A stretch of DNA of 64,000 bases, taken from the NCBI RefSeq assembly GCF_003287975.1, contig NZ_QMKQ01000015.1, positions 1 through 64,000 of the forward strand, read 5' to 3'. Both the position numbers and the translations under genes were made by a program. Numbering within the stretch: the stretch's first letter is position 1; each line of letters starts with the position of its first letter. The notes below the pieces were generated by a model that worked only from the letters and a program-made list of their open reading frames with translations, ran no database searches and had not been told where the DNA came from. This document shows positions 35,596 to 44,907 of the stretch, piece after piece. Source of the stretch: Arthrobacter sp. AQ5-05 (GTDB taxonomy: Bacteria; Actinomycetota; Actinomycetes; Actinomycetales; Micrococcaceae).

Positions 35596-37020
35596 CTAGG
35601 CGTCCAGCGAGGTCAGGGTGCCGAACTTGGAGATGACCCCGTCGTACCCCAGGTCGTCGTCGGTGCCGTCCACGGCGGCGACGATGCGGGCGGCGGTGCG
35701 CCGTCCCATGCGCACGGCGCCGTCCACGTGCTGGTAGCCCTCGCCGGCCAGGTCCGAGGAGGAGAAGTAGATCGGGCCGACGTTCTTGTTTTGGTCGGGC
35801 CCGAAGCGGAACAGCCCACCCAGGTCGTAGCTGGTGGCGTAGGCGCCGCGGGTCCATTCCTCGGAACCGAAGTCGGAGAGGTAGAAGACCTTCGCATCCA
35901 GGGCCTTGGGGCCCAGGTACGTGGCCATGTCCTTGAGGATGGTTTCCTTGCGCTCGGCCTCGGAAAGCTCAAACATCGCGTCGGCCTGCAAATCGGAGAT
36001 GAAGCCGACCAGGGTGCCGGTGGTTTCCCCGTGGTAGGTGTTGTCGTAGATTTCCTGCACGATCGAGGACGGGCCGAAGCAGGTGCCCGAGAGGCCCTCT
36101 TCGCGCCAGAACGGGGTCTCGTAGACGGCGTGGACCTTGATGACCAGGCCCATGGACTGGTGCTGGTGGGTCACGTGCTGGCGGCGCGGCAGCGGCGGGT
36201 TGTAGGAGATCCGCGAGTACAGGTTCGGCGGAACGGCAACGATGACCTTCTTGGCGTTGACGGTGACGTCCGTGCCGTGGGCGGTCACGCCCTCGTCGGA
36301 CCAGTCGAGCTTGAGCACCGGGTTGTTCAGGTATACGTCCTCGCCCAGTCGCTGCGCCACGGCGATCGAGACGCCCTGCATGGTGCCGACCATGCGTCGG
36401 TCCAGGATGAAGTCCTCGTCCACGAGGTTGGAGAACGAGCCGGCGGAGGAGGACATCAAGAGGGCCTGCAGCGCGGAGAAGGTGTGGGCGGGCTTGGTGA
36501 GCATGCCGCCGGCGATGAACAGGCCGACGTTGTTGCAGGCCAGCTCGTCGTCGGAGAGGGTGCGCAGCCAGTGGTGGAAGGAGACCATGTCCAGTTCGGC
36601 TGCCTGCGGGTGCTCCCACGGGGCGTCCGGGTCGACCTGGGCGGTGAGGCGGTCCATCTCGGCGATGAGCTTGTTCATTTCGGCGACCGTGGATTCGGCC
36701 ACCGGGAAGTCCTCGCCGGTGTAGACGGTGCGGGTGCCGTCGGCCGCCATGTAGACCGAGGCGCCTTCCTTGTAGCGCTCGAAGGTCTCGATGCCCAGTT
36801 CCTCGATCAGCGAGTACAGGCCGGTCTGGTCCGGGGAGATCCACTGGCCGCCGATCTCGATGGTGGCCCCGTCCATGTCCTGGCTCCAGGTGCGGCCGCC
36901 GACGCGGTCGCGGGCCTCGAGCACAGCGACGGTCTTTCCCGCCTTGCGCAGCTCGTAGGCGGCGGTCAGGCCCGAGGGGCCGGCTCCGATGATGACGACG
37001 TCGCGATCCAGGGTTGTCAT
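35596..37020 (-). CDS. puo: Flavin monoamine oxidase, putrescine oxidase-like
   Basis: 474 residues. The FAD-binding N-terminus DVVIIGAGPSGLTAAYELRKAG is followed by EARDRVGGRTW and EIGGQWISPDQTGLYSLIEELG. The C-terminal FAD signature is DLAGEGYQHVDGAVRMGRRTAARI. The overall sequence is close to putrescine oxidases of Rhodococcus and Kocuria, which turn putrescine into 4-aminobutanal and H2O2. The ATG at 37020 is preferred (GGAAGAAG upstream); GTG 37029 is the alternative. It is divergent from a TetR gene and heads the operon with USP and permease. Confidence 0.92.
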   Translation of the reverse strand: MTTLDRDVVIIGAGPSGLTAAYELRKAGKTVAVLEARDRVGGRTWSQDMDGATIEIGGQWISPDQTGLYSLIEELGIETFERYKEGASVYMAADGTRTVYTGEDFPVAESTVAEMNKLIAEMDRLTAQVDPDAPWEHPQAAELDMVSFHHWLRTLSDDELACNNVGLFIAGGMLTKPAHTFSALQALLMSSSAGSFSNLVDEDFILDRRMVGTMQGVSIAVAQRLGEDVYLNNPVLKLDWSDEGVTAHGTDVTVNAKKVIVAVPPNLYSRISYNPPLPRRQHVTHQHQSMGLVIKVHAVYETPFWREEGLSGTCFGPSSIVQEIYDNTYHGETTGTLVGFISDLQADAMFELSEAERKETILKDMATYLGPKALDAKVFYLSDFGSEEWTRGAYATSYDLGGLFRFGPDQNKNVGPIYFSSSDLAGEGYQHVDGAVRMGRRTAARIVAAVDGTDDDLGYDGVISKFGTLTSLDA

Positions 37021-37044
37021 GGTGTCCACTTCTTCCGATGTTCT

Positions 37045-37063
37045 AAATGAATGACGTTCATTT
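37045..37063. promoter_or_regulatory. Candidate TetR operator of the putrescine operon
   Basis: AAATGAA-TGACG-TTCATTT, a perfect 7-bp-arm inverted repeat 25 bases upstream of the amine oxidase start and 68 bases from the divergent TetR start. This fits autorepression and control of the operon. Confidence 0.6.
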
Positions 37064-37130
37064 ACTAGACTGGTTCCATGTTAGGCCATGTTGTGCAGTA
37101 TTGTGAAGTGGGCCACGTCAGGAGCGGAAC

Positions 37131-37805
37131 TTGAACCACGAACCAGCATCTTCCACGGCCGCGCCGCGCCGCCGCGCCGGGCGCCCGAGGTCGGTGGTGC
37201 TGGACCGGGAGCTCATTGCCCGGGCGGCGCTGAAGCTCGTGGCGGCGGGCGGATACTCCACCCTGACCATGTCGGCACTGGCCAAATCCCTGTCGGTCTC
37301 GCCCTCGGCGCTGTACAACCACGTGGAGTCCAAGCAGGAGATCATGCAGTGGATCCAGGAAATCGTGATGGACGGGGTCGACTCGACGGTGTTCGAGACC
37401 CTGCCGCTGGATGAGGCACTGATGGCCTGGGCGGTGACCTACCGCGACATCTTCGCGGGGCACGCACCGCTGATTCCGCTGATCGCGGTGCTGCCGGTCT
37501 CGGGGTCCCCGCGCACGCTGGAGATGTATGAGAAGGTTGCGGCCGGGTTCACCCGCGCCGGTTGGAAGCAGGAAGACATCATCCCTGCCATCGTGGCCCT
37601 CGAGTCGTTCATCTTCGGCTCGGCCCTCGATGCCACCGCCCCGCTGGACATCTTCGACCCGGGCGAGAACACGGGAAACATCCCGAACTTCGAGGGCGCG
37701 CTGGAGGCGCAGCGGGCCACGGGCCGGCACAGCGCCGACGCCGCGTTCCACGCCGGGCTGCGCGCCATCGTCAACGGCCTGCTGGCAACATCCCGGACCA
37801 CATAG
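37131..37805 (+). CDS. TetR-family regulator of the putrescine operon
   Basis: 224 residues. The HTH is ELIARAALKLVAAGGYSTLTMSALAKSLSVSPSALYNHVESKQEIM, preceded by a basic arm (RRRAGRPR). The C-terminal helical domain (TGNIPNFEGALEAQ) resembles the TetR_C family found beside amine and amino acid genes. The start is TTG with AGGAG 7-10 bases upstream. TATTGT near 37110 is a possible -10. It faces the amine oxidase. Confidence 0.88.
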   Translation: MNHEPASSTAAPRRRAGRPRSVVLDRELIARAALKLVAAGGYSTLTMSALAKSLSVSPSALYNHVESKQEIMQWIQEIVMDGVDSTVFETLPLDEALMAWAVTYRDIFAGHAPLIPLIAVLPVSGSPRTLEMYEKVAAGFTRAGWKQEDIIPAIVALESFIFGSALDATAPLDIFDPGENTGNIPNFEGALEAQRATGRHSADAAFHAGLRAIVNGLLATSRTT

Positions 37806-37843
37806 CCGCCCGTCAAACAGCGAATCCGCGATAGGCTGGCAGC

Positions 37844-38083
37844 ATGAGCGAATCCCCGGAAACCGGAACGAACCCCGTAGTCCGGTTCCTCTCGCGGATG
37901 ACCGCCAAGAACTGGATAGCGATCGTCGGCGCCGTCGCGGTGCTGGTATTCATCCTGCAGAACCGCCAACGGGTCCGCATCGAGCTGCTGTTCCTGGACC
38001 TGAACGCACCGCTGTGGATTTCGCTGGGCGCGGTGCTGCTCATTGGCTGGATCATCGGTCGCTTCTCGTTCCGCAAGCGCTAG
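37844..38083 (+). CDS. LapA/DUF1049 small membrane protein
   Basis: 79 residues. Two transmembrane helices (NWIAIVGAVAVLVFILQN and LWISLGAVLLIGWIIGRF) flank RVRIELLFLDLNA, which is the DUF1049 (LapA) pattern. TAGGCT (37832-37837) ends 6 bases before the ATG, so a leaderless mRNA is likely. Confidence 0.85.
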   Translation: MSESPETGTNPVVRFLSRMTAKNWIAIVGAVAVLVFILQNRQRVRIELLFLDLNAPLWISLGAVLLIGWIIGRFSFRKR

Positions 38084-38115
38084 GCAGGCCTCTCCCCCGA
38101 ATCCTGCGCGGGCGC

Positions 38116-38163
38116 AAAAAGCCCCGTCGGCCGACACCTTTTGACGGTGCGTCGCGACGAGGC
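38116..38163 (-). terminator. Terminator of the 38.2-kb small gene
   Basis: On the minus strand GCCTCGTCG pairs with CGACGGGGC and is followed by TTTTTGCGC. Confidence 0.75.
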
Positions 38164-38187
38164 GGCAAGCGGGAGGGCGGGTCCCCC

Positions 38188-38571
38188 CTAGAAGGTGGTG
38201 CCCATCATGCCCACAAGCGATTCGTGATCGCCGTAGTTGAAAATGACCCAGCCCAGTGCGCCGATGAAGGCGGTCGAGGCAACGGCCCAGATGCCGGTGA
38301 CCTTGGCCATGAACCGGATTTCTTGGCGGCTGACCGGAAGCCGGTCCGCCGAGTAGTCGCCGGCGACCTTGGTGAAACGCTCGGCGGGGGTGGTCGCGGC
38401 CATCGCATTGAGGCTCACCAGGAAGTTCGAGGCAGTATCGGTGCTGCCGTCGACAAGGCGGGCGCGGGTCAGGTTGTTCTTGCGGTCCTGGGTCATCTCC
38501 ACGATGCTCGACCCGTGACGTGCCAGCAAGATGTCTTCACCCAGTGGCATTGTCTTTTGCAGCAACCGCAT
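38188..38571 (-). CDS. Hypothetical protein with one or two membrane helices
   Basis: 127 residues, not recognised. Residues 1-80 are soluble (GSSIVEMTQDRKNNLTRARLVDGSTD). The C-terminal part holds a hydrophobic helix, VTGIWAVASTAFIGALGWVIF. ATG 38571 has AGGGGTAGGGA upstream; ATG 38550 is a later alternative. The gene is followed by a good terminator, which supports expression. Confidence 0.65.
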   Translation of the reverse strand: MRLLQKTMPLGEDILLARHGSSIVEMTQDRKNNLTRARLVDGSTDTASNFLVSLNAMAATTPAERFTKVAGDYSADRLPVSRQEIRFMAKVTGIWAVASTAFIGALGWVIFNYGDHESLVGMMGTTF

Positions 38572-39075
38572 TCCCTACCCCTTTTCAGCTCGCGGGGAAA
38601 TCAGCACCCGCCCAAGATTCGTTCGTTATACCGTCGAGATTACGTGTGTTTTCACGCCCGGATGCGCTATTGTGCACTTTCGGTTGGCAAGCTCACAGGG
38701 GGTTGTGGCCTGGGCCGCGCATTTACCGTGGCGGGCGGCACAATGCTCCGGACCGGCCTCGATCCCGGGCGGTGCCGCTGCCCCGCATCAGGCGGCACCG
38801 TGATCGCCACCAGGCGGCGACCCGCGCTACGTGCAGGCAGAGGACCTGCCGTCCGCCTACCGCGCGGACTTCCGGGACGAAAACGGCGCAAGCGACGCAT
38901 GGCGGTTGACCGGCGCCGACGACGTCCACGAGGTGCTGCGGTGGGCGCAGGCGCATCCCGCGGGCAGGGCGGCTTCCATTTGTGCTGGATTTGCCTACGT
39001 GGAGCGCGGCGAAAGAACGGTGGCACCGATCCGCCCGGGCGGGCCCGCCCACGCGACGAGCCCGGCAGGCCGGGA
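38572..39075. other. Gap with a possible degraded ORF
   Basis: Upstream of 38831 nothing codes convincingly. From GTG 38831 a plus-strand frame reads a protein-like segment (LPSAYRADFRDENGASDAWR, then GADDVHEVLRWAQ) for about 55 residues. It then loses character and runs on as antisense of the DUF456 gene without a proper stop. It may be the remnant of a small hypothetical gene. No other signal is seen. Confidence 0.3.
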
Positions 39076-39576
39076 TCAGCGCGTGGTGAAGTGCACGATC
39101 ACACCGATCATCCACACCGACGAGGCCATGGCCGCGCAGCCGAATTCGACCAGGACACCGATCCCCATGGCCTTGAGCGCGGAGCCCGAGGCACGCAACG
39201 CGGCGGGAAGATCCTTGCGCCGCCCGTATTCCCCCAGCACCAGCCCCAGCGCGAAGCCGATGAAGAGCCCCAGCACGGGAATGACGAACATGCCCACCAC
39301 AGCCAGCCCGATGGCAAGGGCAATGGAGCCGCGCGGGATCTTTTGCTGCTTCAGGTTCCGGCCGGTCAGCACCGTCGAGGCGCTCCAGCCGGCGAGCGCC
39401 AGTCCCATGCCGATCCCTGCGCACCACCAGGCGGCGGGGCTGCCCATGATCCAGCCCCAGGCCAGCAGCGTGCCGATGGCCAACAGGCTCCCGGGGAGCA
39501 CCGGAACGATGGTTCCCACGACGGCGACCGCCAGGAGCAACCCGGCAACAACGGTGCTGATGATTTGGATATCCAC
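39076..39576 (-). CDS. DUF456 membrane protein
   Basis: 166 residues, about four to five hydrophobic helices. TIVPVLPGSLLAIGTLLAWGW, GRRKD-type loops (LKQQKIPRGS) and FVIPVLGLFIGFALGLVLGEY are the DUF456 pattern. GTG 39576 (VDIQIIS) is taken as the start because it begins the first helix; the frame is open further upstream. The function of the family is unknown. Confidence 0.85.
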   Translation of the reverse strand: MDIQIISTVVAGLLLAVAVVGTIVPVLPGSLLAIGTLLAWGWIMGSPAAWWCAGIGMGLALAGWSASTVLTGRNLKQQKIPRGSIALAIGLAVVGMFVIPVLGLFIGFALGLVLGEYGRRKDLPAALRASGSALKAMGIGVLVEFGCAAMASSVWMIGVIVHFTTR

Positions 39577-39643
39577 AGGTGCAAGTCTGGCACCCGGCGG
39601 GCCCGGCGCGGAGGGGCGCGCCGACCCCGCGCGGGAAAGGGGC

Positions 39644-39832
39644 TCAGTCGTCGACGATGGCCCAGCTGCCCGCGGGCTTGAATTCGCTGTCGTAGATGTC
39701 TTCGCCGGCGCCCGGATCCATGGGGTAGTTCTTGAGGTTCCCGGCCCAGTAGCGCAGCGCACGGGAGATCTCCGCCTCGGGGTCCAGCTTCATCGCCTCG
39801 GTGCCCATGTCGACTTCGAAAATGAATCTCAT
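39644..39832 (-). CDS. Small acidic hypothetical protein
   Basis: 62 residues (MRFIFEVDMGTEAMKLDPEA..., ending AGSWAIVDD). The ATG has AAGGGGAG 7 bases upstream, and codon use fits the region, so it is probably real. It is not recognised beyond a conserved-looking actinobacterial small protein. It lies 67 bases upstream of the DUF456 gene on the same strand. Confidence 0.7.
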   Translation of the reverse strand: MRFIFEVDMGTEAMKLDPEAEISRALRYWAGNLKNYPMDPGAGEDIYDSEFKPAGSWAIVDD

Positions 39833-39973
39833 CTGTCCGCTCCCCTTGGATCGGTGCGATGCCCGTTTGGCGGCACCACTGCCTGTGTTTTCCCATCCTA
39901 GGCGCCACCTCGGCGAATGCACCACGACAAATCGCGGGGATGAAAGGTGGCGGCAAGGGAAACCAGCAACGAA

Positions 39974-39990
39974 AGATTGTTGAACAATCT
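39974..39990. promoter_or_regulatory. GntR-type operator before pxpA
   Basis: AGATTGTT-G-AACAATCT, a perfect palindrome with 8-bp arms, 51 bases upstream of pxpA. The core TTGTTGAACAA (39977-39987) recurs at 58195 before the NRAMP-like gene. FCD-type GntR regulators commonly bind sites of this shape. Confidence 0.65.
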
Positions 39991-40041
39991 TCGTTCATAG
40001 TGCATCCTTAAGGGAACCACAACACGAGACGGGGGTCACAA

Positions 40042-40800
40042 ATGCCTTACATCGACCTGAATTCCGACGTCGGGGAGTCCTTCGGCAGCTGGGTGATGGG
40101 CGACGACGCCGCCATATTCACCTCCGTATCCTCGGCGAACGTTGCCTGCGGATTCCACGCCGGGGAACCCAGCGTCATCGCCCAGACCTGCCGCGACGCC
40201 GTCGCCGCCGGGGTCACCATCGGCGCCCACGTGGGCTACCGGGACCTGGCCGGCTTTGGCCGCCGCTTCCTGGATTGCTCCCCCATGGAGCTGGCCGACG
40301 ACGTGCTCTACCAGCTTGGCGCCCTCGAGGCCCTGGCCCGCGCGTCCGGCTCGTCCATCAAGTACGTCAAGCCGCACGGCGCGCTCTACAACACCATCGT
40401 GCACCACGAGGCCCACGCCCAGGCCGTCATCGACGCCATCCGCGCCTTCGGCTCGGACCTGCCGGTGCTGCTGCTTCCCGGCTCCGTCGCCTTGGCCAAG
40501 GCCGAGGCCGCGGGCCTGCGCCCGGTCGCCGAGGCCTTCGCCGACAGGAACTACACCCCCGCCGGCACCCTGGTCTCGCGCCGCGAGGCCAACGCGGTGC
40601 TGCACGACCCGGCAGCCGTCACCGCCAACATGATCCGCCTGGCCACCGAGAAGACCATTGTCGCCATCGACGGCTCGGTCATCCCCATGGACGCCGAAAG
40701 CATCTGCGTGCACGGTGACACCGCCGGGGCCGTAGCCATGGCCGCGGCCGTGCGCGCGGGCCTGGAATCCGCCGGCGTCACCATCAAGAGCTTCGTATGA
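40042..40800 (+). CDS. pxpA: 5-oxoprolinase subunit A (LamB/YcsF family)
   Basis: 252 residues. [24 protein letters not shown] and [14 protein letters not shown] are the diagnostic LamB/YcsF motifs with acidic and His residues at the active site. Together with PxpB and PxpC it hydrolyses 5-oxoproline to glutamate with ATP. GGGGGT precedes the ATG. It heads an operon whose genes overlap by ATGA. An FCD-type GntR operator candidate sits in its promoter. Confidence 0.95.
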   Translation: MPYIDLNSDVGESFGSWVMGDDAAIFTSVSSANVACGFHAGEPSVIAQTCRDAVAAGVTIGAHVGYRDLAGFGRRFLDCSPMELADDVLYQLGALEALARASGSSIKYVKPHGALYNTIVHHEAHAQAVIDAIRAFGSDLPVLLLPGSVALAKAEAAGLRPVAEAFADRNYTPAGTLVSRREANAVLHDPAAVTANMIRLATEKTIVAIDGSVIPMDAESICVHGDTAGAVAMAAAVRAGLESAGVTIKSFV

Positions 40801-42416
40801 GCGTGATCGCCACCCGCTTCGCCGGAACCCGGTCGGTGCTCGTGGAGCTCTCCGACCTCGACTCGGTGCTGGCCCTGGACGCACTGCTGGGGGCCAGCCC
40901 CCTGCCCGGGCAACTCGATGTGCTGGCCGCGGCAAGCACCGTGTTCATCAAGGCCGATTCCTGGGCCAACGCACAGAAGATCGCCGGCACCGTGCGCACC
41001 CTGGAGCTCGGGTCCGCCCCGGCCGACGCGGGCACCGAGGTGGAAGTACCCGTGCACTACGACGGGGAAGACCTCGCCGAGGTCGCGGAAAAGACCGGAC
41101 TGAGCCTCGAGGGCGTCATCAACGCCCACTCGCGGCAGCTGTGGCGGGCTGCCTTCGGCGGCTTCGCACCGGGCTTCGCCTACCTGCTGGGCGAGGACCA
41201 GGTCCTGAACGTTCCGCGTCGCTCCACCCCGCGCAAGGTCGTGCCCTCCGGCGCCGTGGCACTGGCCGGGGACTACTCGGCCGTGTACCCGCGCGCCTCC
41301 CCCGGCGGCTGGCAGCTGATCGGGCACACCGATGCAGTGCTCTGGGACCTGGACCGGAAGAACCCTGCACTGATCCGCCCGCAGGACCGGGTGCGCTTTG
41401 TTCCCACGCGCACCGCCATGCAGGTGGCCGCCACGCCCCGGGCGCACAGCGCACCGGTGACCGGCGGCAACCTGCTCGAAATCCTGGACCCCGGGCTGCA
41501 ATCCCTGATCCAGGATCTGGGTCGCCCGGGCTACGGCGAGCTGGGGGTGTCGGCGGCGGGCGCCGCGGACACCGCCTCCGCCGCGCAGGCCAACCGGCTC
41601 GTGGGCAACCGCGCCACCGAGGCCGTCATCGAAAACCTGCTCGGGGCCATGAGCCTGCGCGCCCACGGGGACGCGGTCATCGCGGTGTCCGGAGCCACCG
41701 CCACCATCCGGGTGGACCCGGTGGACGGGGACGACTTCCACGGTGAGCGCGAGATCCCGATGGACACCCCCTTCGCGCTGCTTGACGGCGAGGTGTTGAC
41801 CCTGGAACCCGGTGGCAACGGGCTGCGCAGCTACCTGGCGGTGCGCGGCGGAATCGACGTCGCGCCGGTGCTCGGCTCGCGCTCCACCGACTCGATGTCA
41901 GGCATCGGCCCGGCGCCGCTCACGGCGGGCACCCGGCTGCCGGTCGGCGCGATCCACGGGGCCCACGTGGTGGGCAATCCCGAGCCTTCCCCGCTGCCGG
42001 TTCCCGACGCCCAGGGCATCTACACGCTGCGCATCAGCGCCGGCCCCCGCGGGGACTGGTTCGGTGAAGCGGGTCTGGAACGGCTCACCGGGCAGGCTTG
42101 GAAGGTCTCGGCCGAATCCAACCGTGTCGGTGTCCGCCTGGCCCTGGGCCAGGACGCCGAACCGCTGCAACGCATCCGCGAGGGCGAACTGGCCTCCGAG
42201 GGCGTCGCCGTAGGCGCGCTGCAGGTCCCGCCCTCCGGCCTGCCGGTGCTCTTCCTGGCAGACCACCCGGTCACCGGCGGCTACCCGGTCATCGCCGGGG
42301 TCATCGCCGAGGATCTGCCCGCCGCGGCCCAGCTGCCTCCCGGGGCCACCATCCGTTTTGAATATGTCGCTCCCACCCAGTCCGGCACTTCCACCGACGA
42401 AGGAACCCACGCATGA
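40797..42416 (+). CDS. pxpBC: Fused 5-oxoprolinase subunits B and C
   Basis: 539-residue fusion. Residues 1-205 are the KipI/PxpB (allophanate hydrolase subunit 1) domain with [20 protein letters not shown]. Residues from about 222 are the KipA/PxpC (subunit 2) domain, opening [20 protein letters not shown] and including [20 protein letters not shown]. The same two domains form the carboxyltransferase of urea carboxylase. It overlaps pxpA and the biotin carboxylase gene by 4 bases each. Confidence 0.94.
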   Translation: MSVIATRFAGTRSVLVELSDLDSVLALDALLGASPLPGQLDVLAAASTVFIKADSWANAQKIAGTVRTLELGSAPADAGTEVEVPVHYDGEDLAEVAEKTGLSLEGVINAHSRQLWRAAFGGFAPGFAYLLGEDQVLNVPRRSTPRKVVPSGAVALAGDYSAVYPRASPGGWQLIGHTDAVLWDLDRKNPALIRPQDRVRFVPTRTAMQVAATPRAHSAPVTGGNLLEILDPGLQSLIQDLGRPGYGELGVSAAGAADTASAAQANRLVGNRATEAVIENLLGAMSLRAHGDAVIAVSGATATIRVDPVDGDDFHGEREIPMDTPFALLDGEVLTLEPGGNGLRSYLAVRGGIDVAPVLGSRSTDSMSGIGPAPLTAGTRLPVGAIHGAHVVGNPEPSPLPVPDAQGIYTLRISAGPRGDWFGEAGLERLTGQAWKVSAESNRVGVRLALGQDAEPLQRIREGELASEGVAVGALQVPPSGLPVLFLADHPVTGGYPVIAGVIAEDLPAAAQLPPGATIRFEYVAPTQSGTSTDEGTHA

Positions 42417-44155
42417 AAAAAGTATTGATCGCCAACCGCGGGGAAATCGCCGTCCGCATCGCCCGCGCCTGTGCCGACGCGTCCCTGGTTTCCGTGGCCG
42501 TCTACTCCGACCCCGATGCCGACGCGCTGCATGTGCGCCGCAGCGATGAGGCCTACGCCCTGAACGGGGCGGCCAGCTCCGATACCTACCTGGACATCGA
42601 CAAGATCCTGGACATCGCCGCCCGCTCGGGCGCCGACGCGGTCCACCCGGGCTACGGCTTCCTGGCAGAGAACGCCGACTTCGCCCAGGCCGTCATGGAA
42701 GCCGGGCTGACCTGGATCGGCCCGGATCCCGACGCCATCCGCGCACTGGGCAACAAGGTCACCGCCCGCGAAATCGCCGTGCGTGCCGGCGCGCCCCTGG
42801 TCCCGGGCACCGATGGACCGGTGGAATCGGGCGCCGAGGTCCGCGCCTTCGCCGAGGAGTTCGGGCTGCCTGTGGCCATCAAGGCGGCCTTCGGCGGCGG
42901 CGGACGCGGCATCAAGGTCGTGCGGACCCTCGAGGAAATCGACGACGCCTTCGAATCCGCCGTGCGCGAGGCGACCGTGGCCTTCGGCCGCGGCGAATGC
43001 TACGTGGAGCGCTTCCTGGATCGGCCGCGCCACGTCGAGGCCCAGGTCCTGGCCGACACGCACGGCAACGTCGTGGTGGTCGGCACCCGCGACTGCTCGC
43101 TGCAGCGCCGCAACCAGAAGCTCGTCGAAGAGGCCCCCGCCCCGTTCCTGACCGATGCGCAGCGTGCCTCCATCCATTCCTCGGCCAAGGCGATCTGCCG
43201 CGAGGCCGGCTACCAGGGCGCCGGAACCGTCGAATACCTGGTCGCCCCGGACGGCCTGATCTCCTTCCTGGAGGTCAACACGCGCCTGCAGGTCGAGCAC
43301 CCGATCACCGAGGAAACCACCGGTGTGGACCTGGTGGCCGAGCAGTTCCGCATCGCCGACGGGCAGGCGCTCTCGATCACGCAGGACCCGACCCCCACTG
43401 GCCACTCCTTCGAGTTCCGCATCAACGCCGAGGACCCGGCCCGTGGCTTCCTGCCGGGCCCCGGACGCATCACCGCCTTCGAAGCGCCCACCGGATCGGG
43501 CATCCGCGTTGATTCGGGCGTGCGCACCGGTTCGGTGATCCCCCCGCACTACGACTCGTTGATGGCCAAACTGATCGTCACCGGCGCCACCCGCGCCCAG
43601 GCGCTGCGCCGGGCCAAGGTCGCCCTGGATGAGATGGTCATCGCCGGGGTTCCCTCGGTGCTGCCCTTCCACCGTGCGGTGGTGCGCAACGCCGACTTCG
43701 CCAACAACAAGCGCTACGGGGTCTACACCACCTGGATCGAGTCCGAGTTCGCGGCCGAGCTGGCCTCCAGCCCCGAGATCGCCGCGGCCGAGCCGGGCTC
43801 GGCGCGCGAGACCCTCACCATCGAGGTGGACGGCAAGGCCATGAACATCGGCCTTCCGGCCTCGCTCGTGGACTCGATCCGCCACGGCGGCACCGGTGCG
43901 GCCTTCGACGCGGCAGCCCAGAACATCGCGTCCGCGGCCGACGAATCGACACTGGCCGCCCCGATGAACGGAAACCTGGTCAAGTGGGTCGCCGAGGATG
44001 GCGCCGCAGTGGCCGAGGGCGACACCGTTGCCGTGCTTGAGGCCATGAAGATGGAATCAAACATCACCGCCCACCGTGCCGGCACCTTCGGCCGCGGAAC
44101 CCAGGAACCGGGGACCGCGATCGCCCGCGGCGAAGCACTCGGGAGCATCGCTTAA
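42413..44155 (+). CDS. Biotin carboxylase with C-terminal biotin carrier domain
   Basis: 580 residues. The biotin carboxylase N-domain [19 protein letters not shown] is followed by the ATP-grasp glycine loop [13 protein letters not shown], then [18 protein letters not shown], and the C-terminal BCCP with the biotinylated Lys in [11 protein letters not shown]. This looks like an acyl-CoA carboxylase alpha chain. But it is the third gene of the pxp operon (ATGA overlap), so its carboxyl acceptor is probably offered by PxpBC, not an acyl-CoA. 5-oxoproline as acceptor is an inference. Confidence 0.92.
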   Translation: MKKVLIANRGEIAVRIARACADASLVSVAVYSDPDADALHVRRSDEAYALNGAASSDTYLDIDKILDIAARSGADAVHPGYGFLAENADFAQAVMEAGLTWIGPDPDAIRALGNKVTAREIAVRAGAPLVPGTDGPVESGAEVRAFAEEFGLPVAIKAAFGGGGRGIKVVRTLEEIDDAFESAVREATVAFGRGECYVERFLDRPRHVEAQVLADTHGNVVVVGTRDCSLQRRNQKLVEEAPAPFLTDAQRASIHSSAKAICREAGYQGAGTVEYLVAPDGLISFLEVNTRLQVEHPITEETTGVDLVAEQFRIADGQALSITQDPTPTGHSFEFRINAEDPARGFLPGPGRITAFEAPTGSGIRVDSGVRTGSVIPPHYDSLMAKLIVTGATRAQALRRAKVALDEMVIAGVPSVLPFHRAVVRNADFANNKRYGVYTTWIESEFAAELASSPEIAAAEPGSARETLTIEVDGKAMNIGLPASLVDSIRHGGTGAAFDAAAQNIASAADESTLAAPMNGNLVKWVAEDGAAVAEGDTVAVLEAMKMESNITAHRAGTFGRGTQEPGTAIARGEALGSIA

Positions 44156-44196
44156 CGCTTGCGGTTTCCGCGGACAGGTTCGATTAGATTGAAAGG

Positions 44197-44883
44197 ATGC
44201 CAGTGAACGCCTTGTTATCGTCCCTGCCCCTGGCCGAGGGGTCAACCCACGCGCACACCGGTGCGTGGGTTGCCGCGGTGTTGCGTTCGCGGATCGCCGA
44301 GGGCCAGCTGCTGCCCGGCACCAAGCTTTCCGAGCAGGCGCTCTCGGCCGCCATGGGGGTCTCGCGCAACACGCTGCGCGAGGCCTTCGCCGTGCTTGAC
44401 CACGAGCTGGTCATCACCCGCATCCCCAACCGCGGCGTTTTTGTTTCCTCCCCCGGGCCCGAGGGAGTGCGGGAGATCTATGCGGTGCGCCGGATGATCG
44501 AGCCCGCCGCGGTGCTGTGGGGACCCGACCTGGACGTCGCGGCCCTTGAATCCATCATCGTTGACGCGCGCGCCGCGCTGAAGGCCGGGGACATCGCCAA
44601 GATGGCCGATGCCAACCAGTGCTTCCACGAGGAACTGGTCCGGGCCACCGGCAGCGTGCACCTGCAGGAACTGATGACCAAGGTGCTGGCGCGGATGCGC
44701 CTGGTCTTCCATGCCATGGGGGACGCCCCCGACTTCCACTCGCACTACGTGGAATTGAACGCCACGCTGGTGGACCTGCTGCAGTCCGGCAAGCGCGAGC
44801 AGGCCTCGGAGGAAATGCGCGGGTACCTGGATCGCGCCGAGGCCGAGCTGCTGGCCCACATCGCGGCCGACGAGGAACACTAG
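44197..44883 (+). CDS. GntR-family (FCD domain) regulator
   Basis: 228 residues. The winged HTH (VLRSRIAEGQLLPGTKLSEQALSAAMGVSRNTLREAFAVL) is followed by an FCD ligand domain with VREIYAVRRMIEPAAV and a metal-site His pattern. It sits 41 bases after the pxp operon and most likely binds TTGTTGAACAA sites at pxpA and at 58.2 kb. TAGATT (44185-44190) ends 6 bases before ATG 44197, so it probably has its own leaderless transcript; GTG 44203 is the alternative start. Confidence 0.9.
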   Translation: MPVNALLSSLPLAEGSTHAHTGAWVAAVLRSRIAEGQLLPGTKLSEQALSAAMGVSRNTLREAFAVLDHELVITRIPNRGVFVSSPGPEGVREIYAVRRMIEPAAVLWGPDLDVAALESIIVDARAALKAGDIAKMADANQCFHEELVRATGSVHLQELMTKVLARMRLVFHAMGDAPDFHSHYVELNATLVDLLQSGKREQASEEMRGYLDRAEAELLAHIAADEEH

Positions 44884-44907
44884 GCTCCCACGCGCGACAC
44901 CGCCACG

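Noticed and set aside
37528-39681. 717-codon plus-strand open frame across several genes
   Set aside because: Runs across a TetR gene, LapA, a small gene and DUF456 with no protein-like character.
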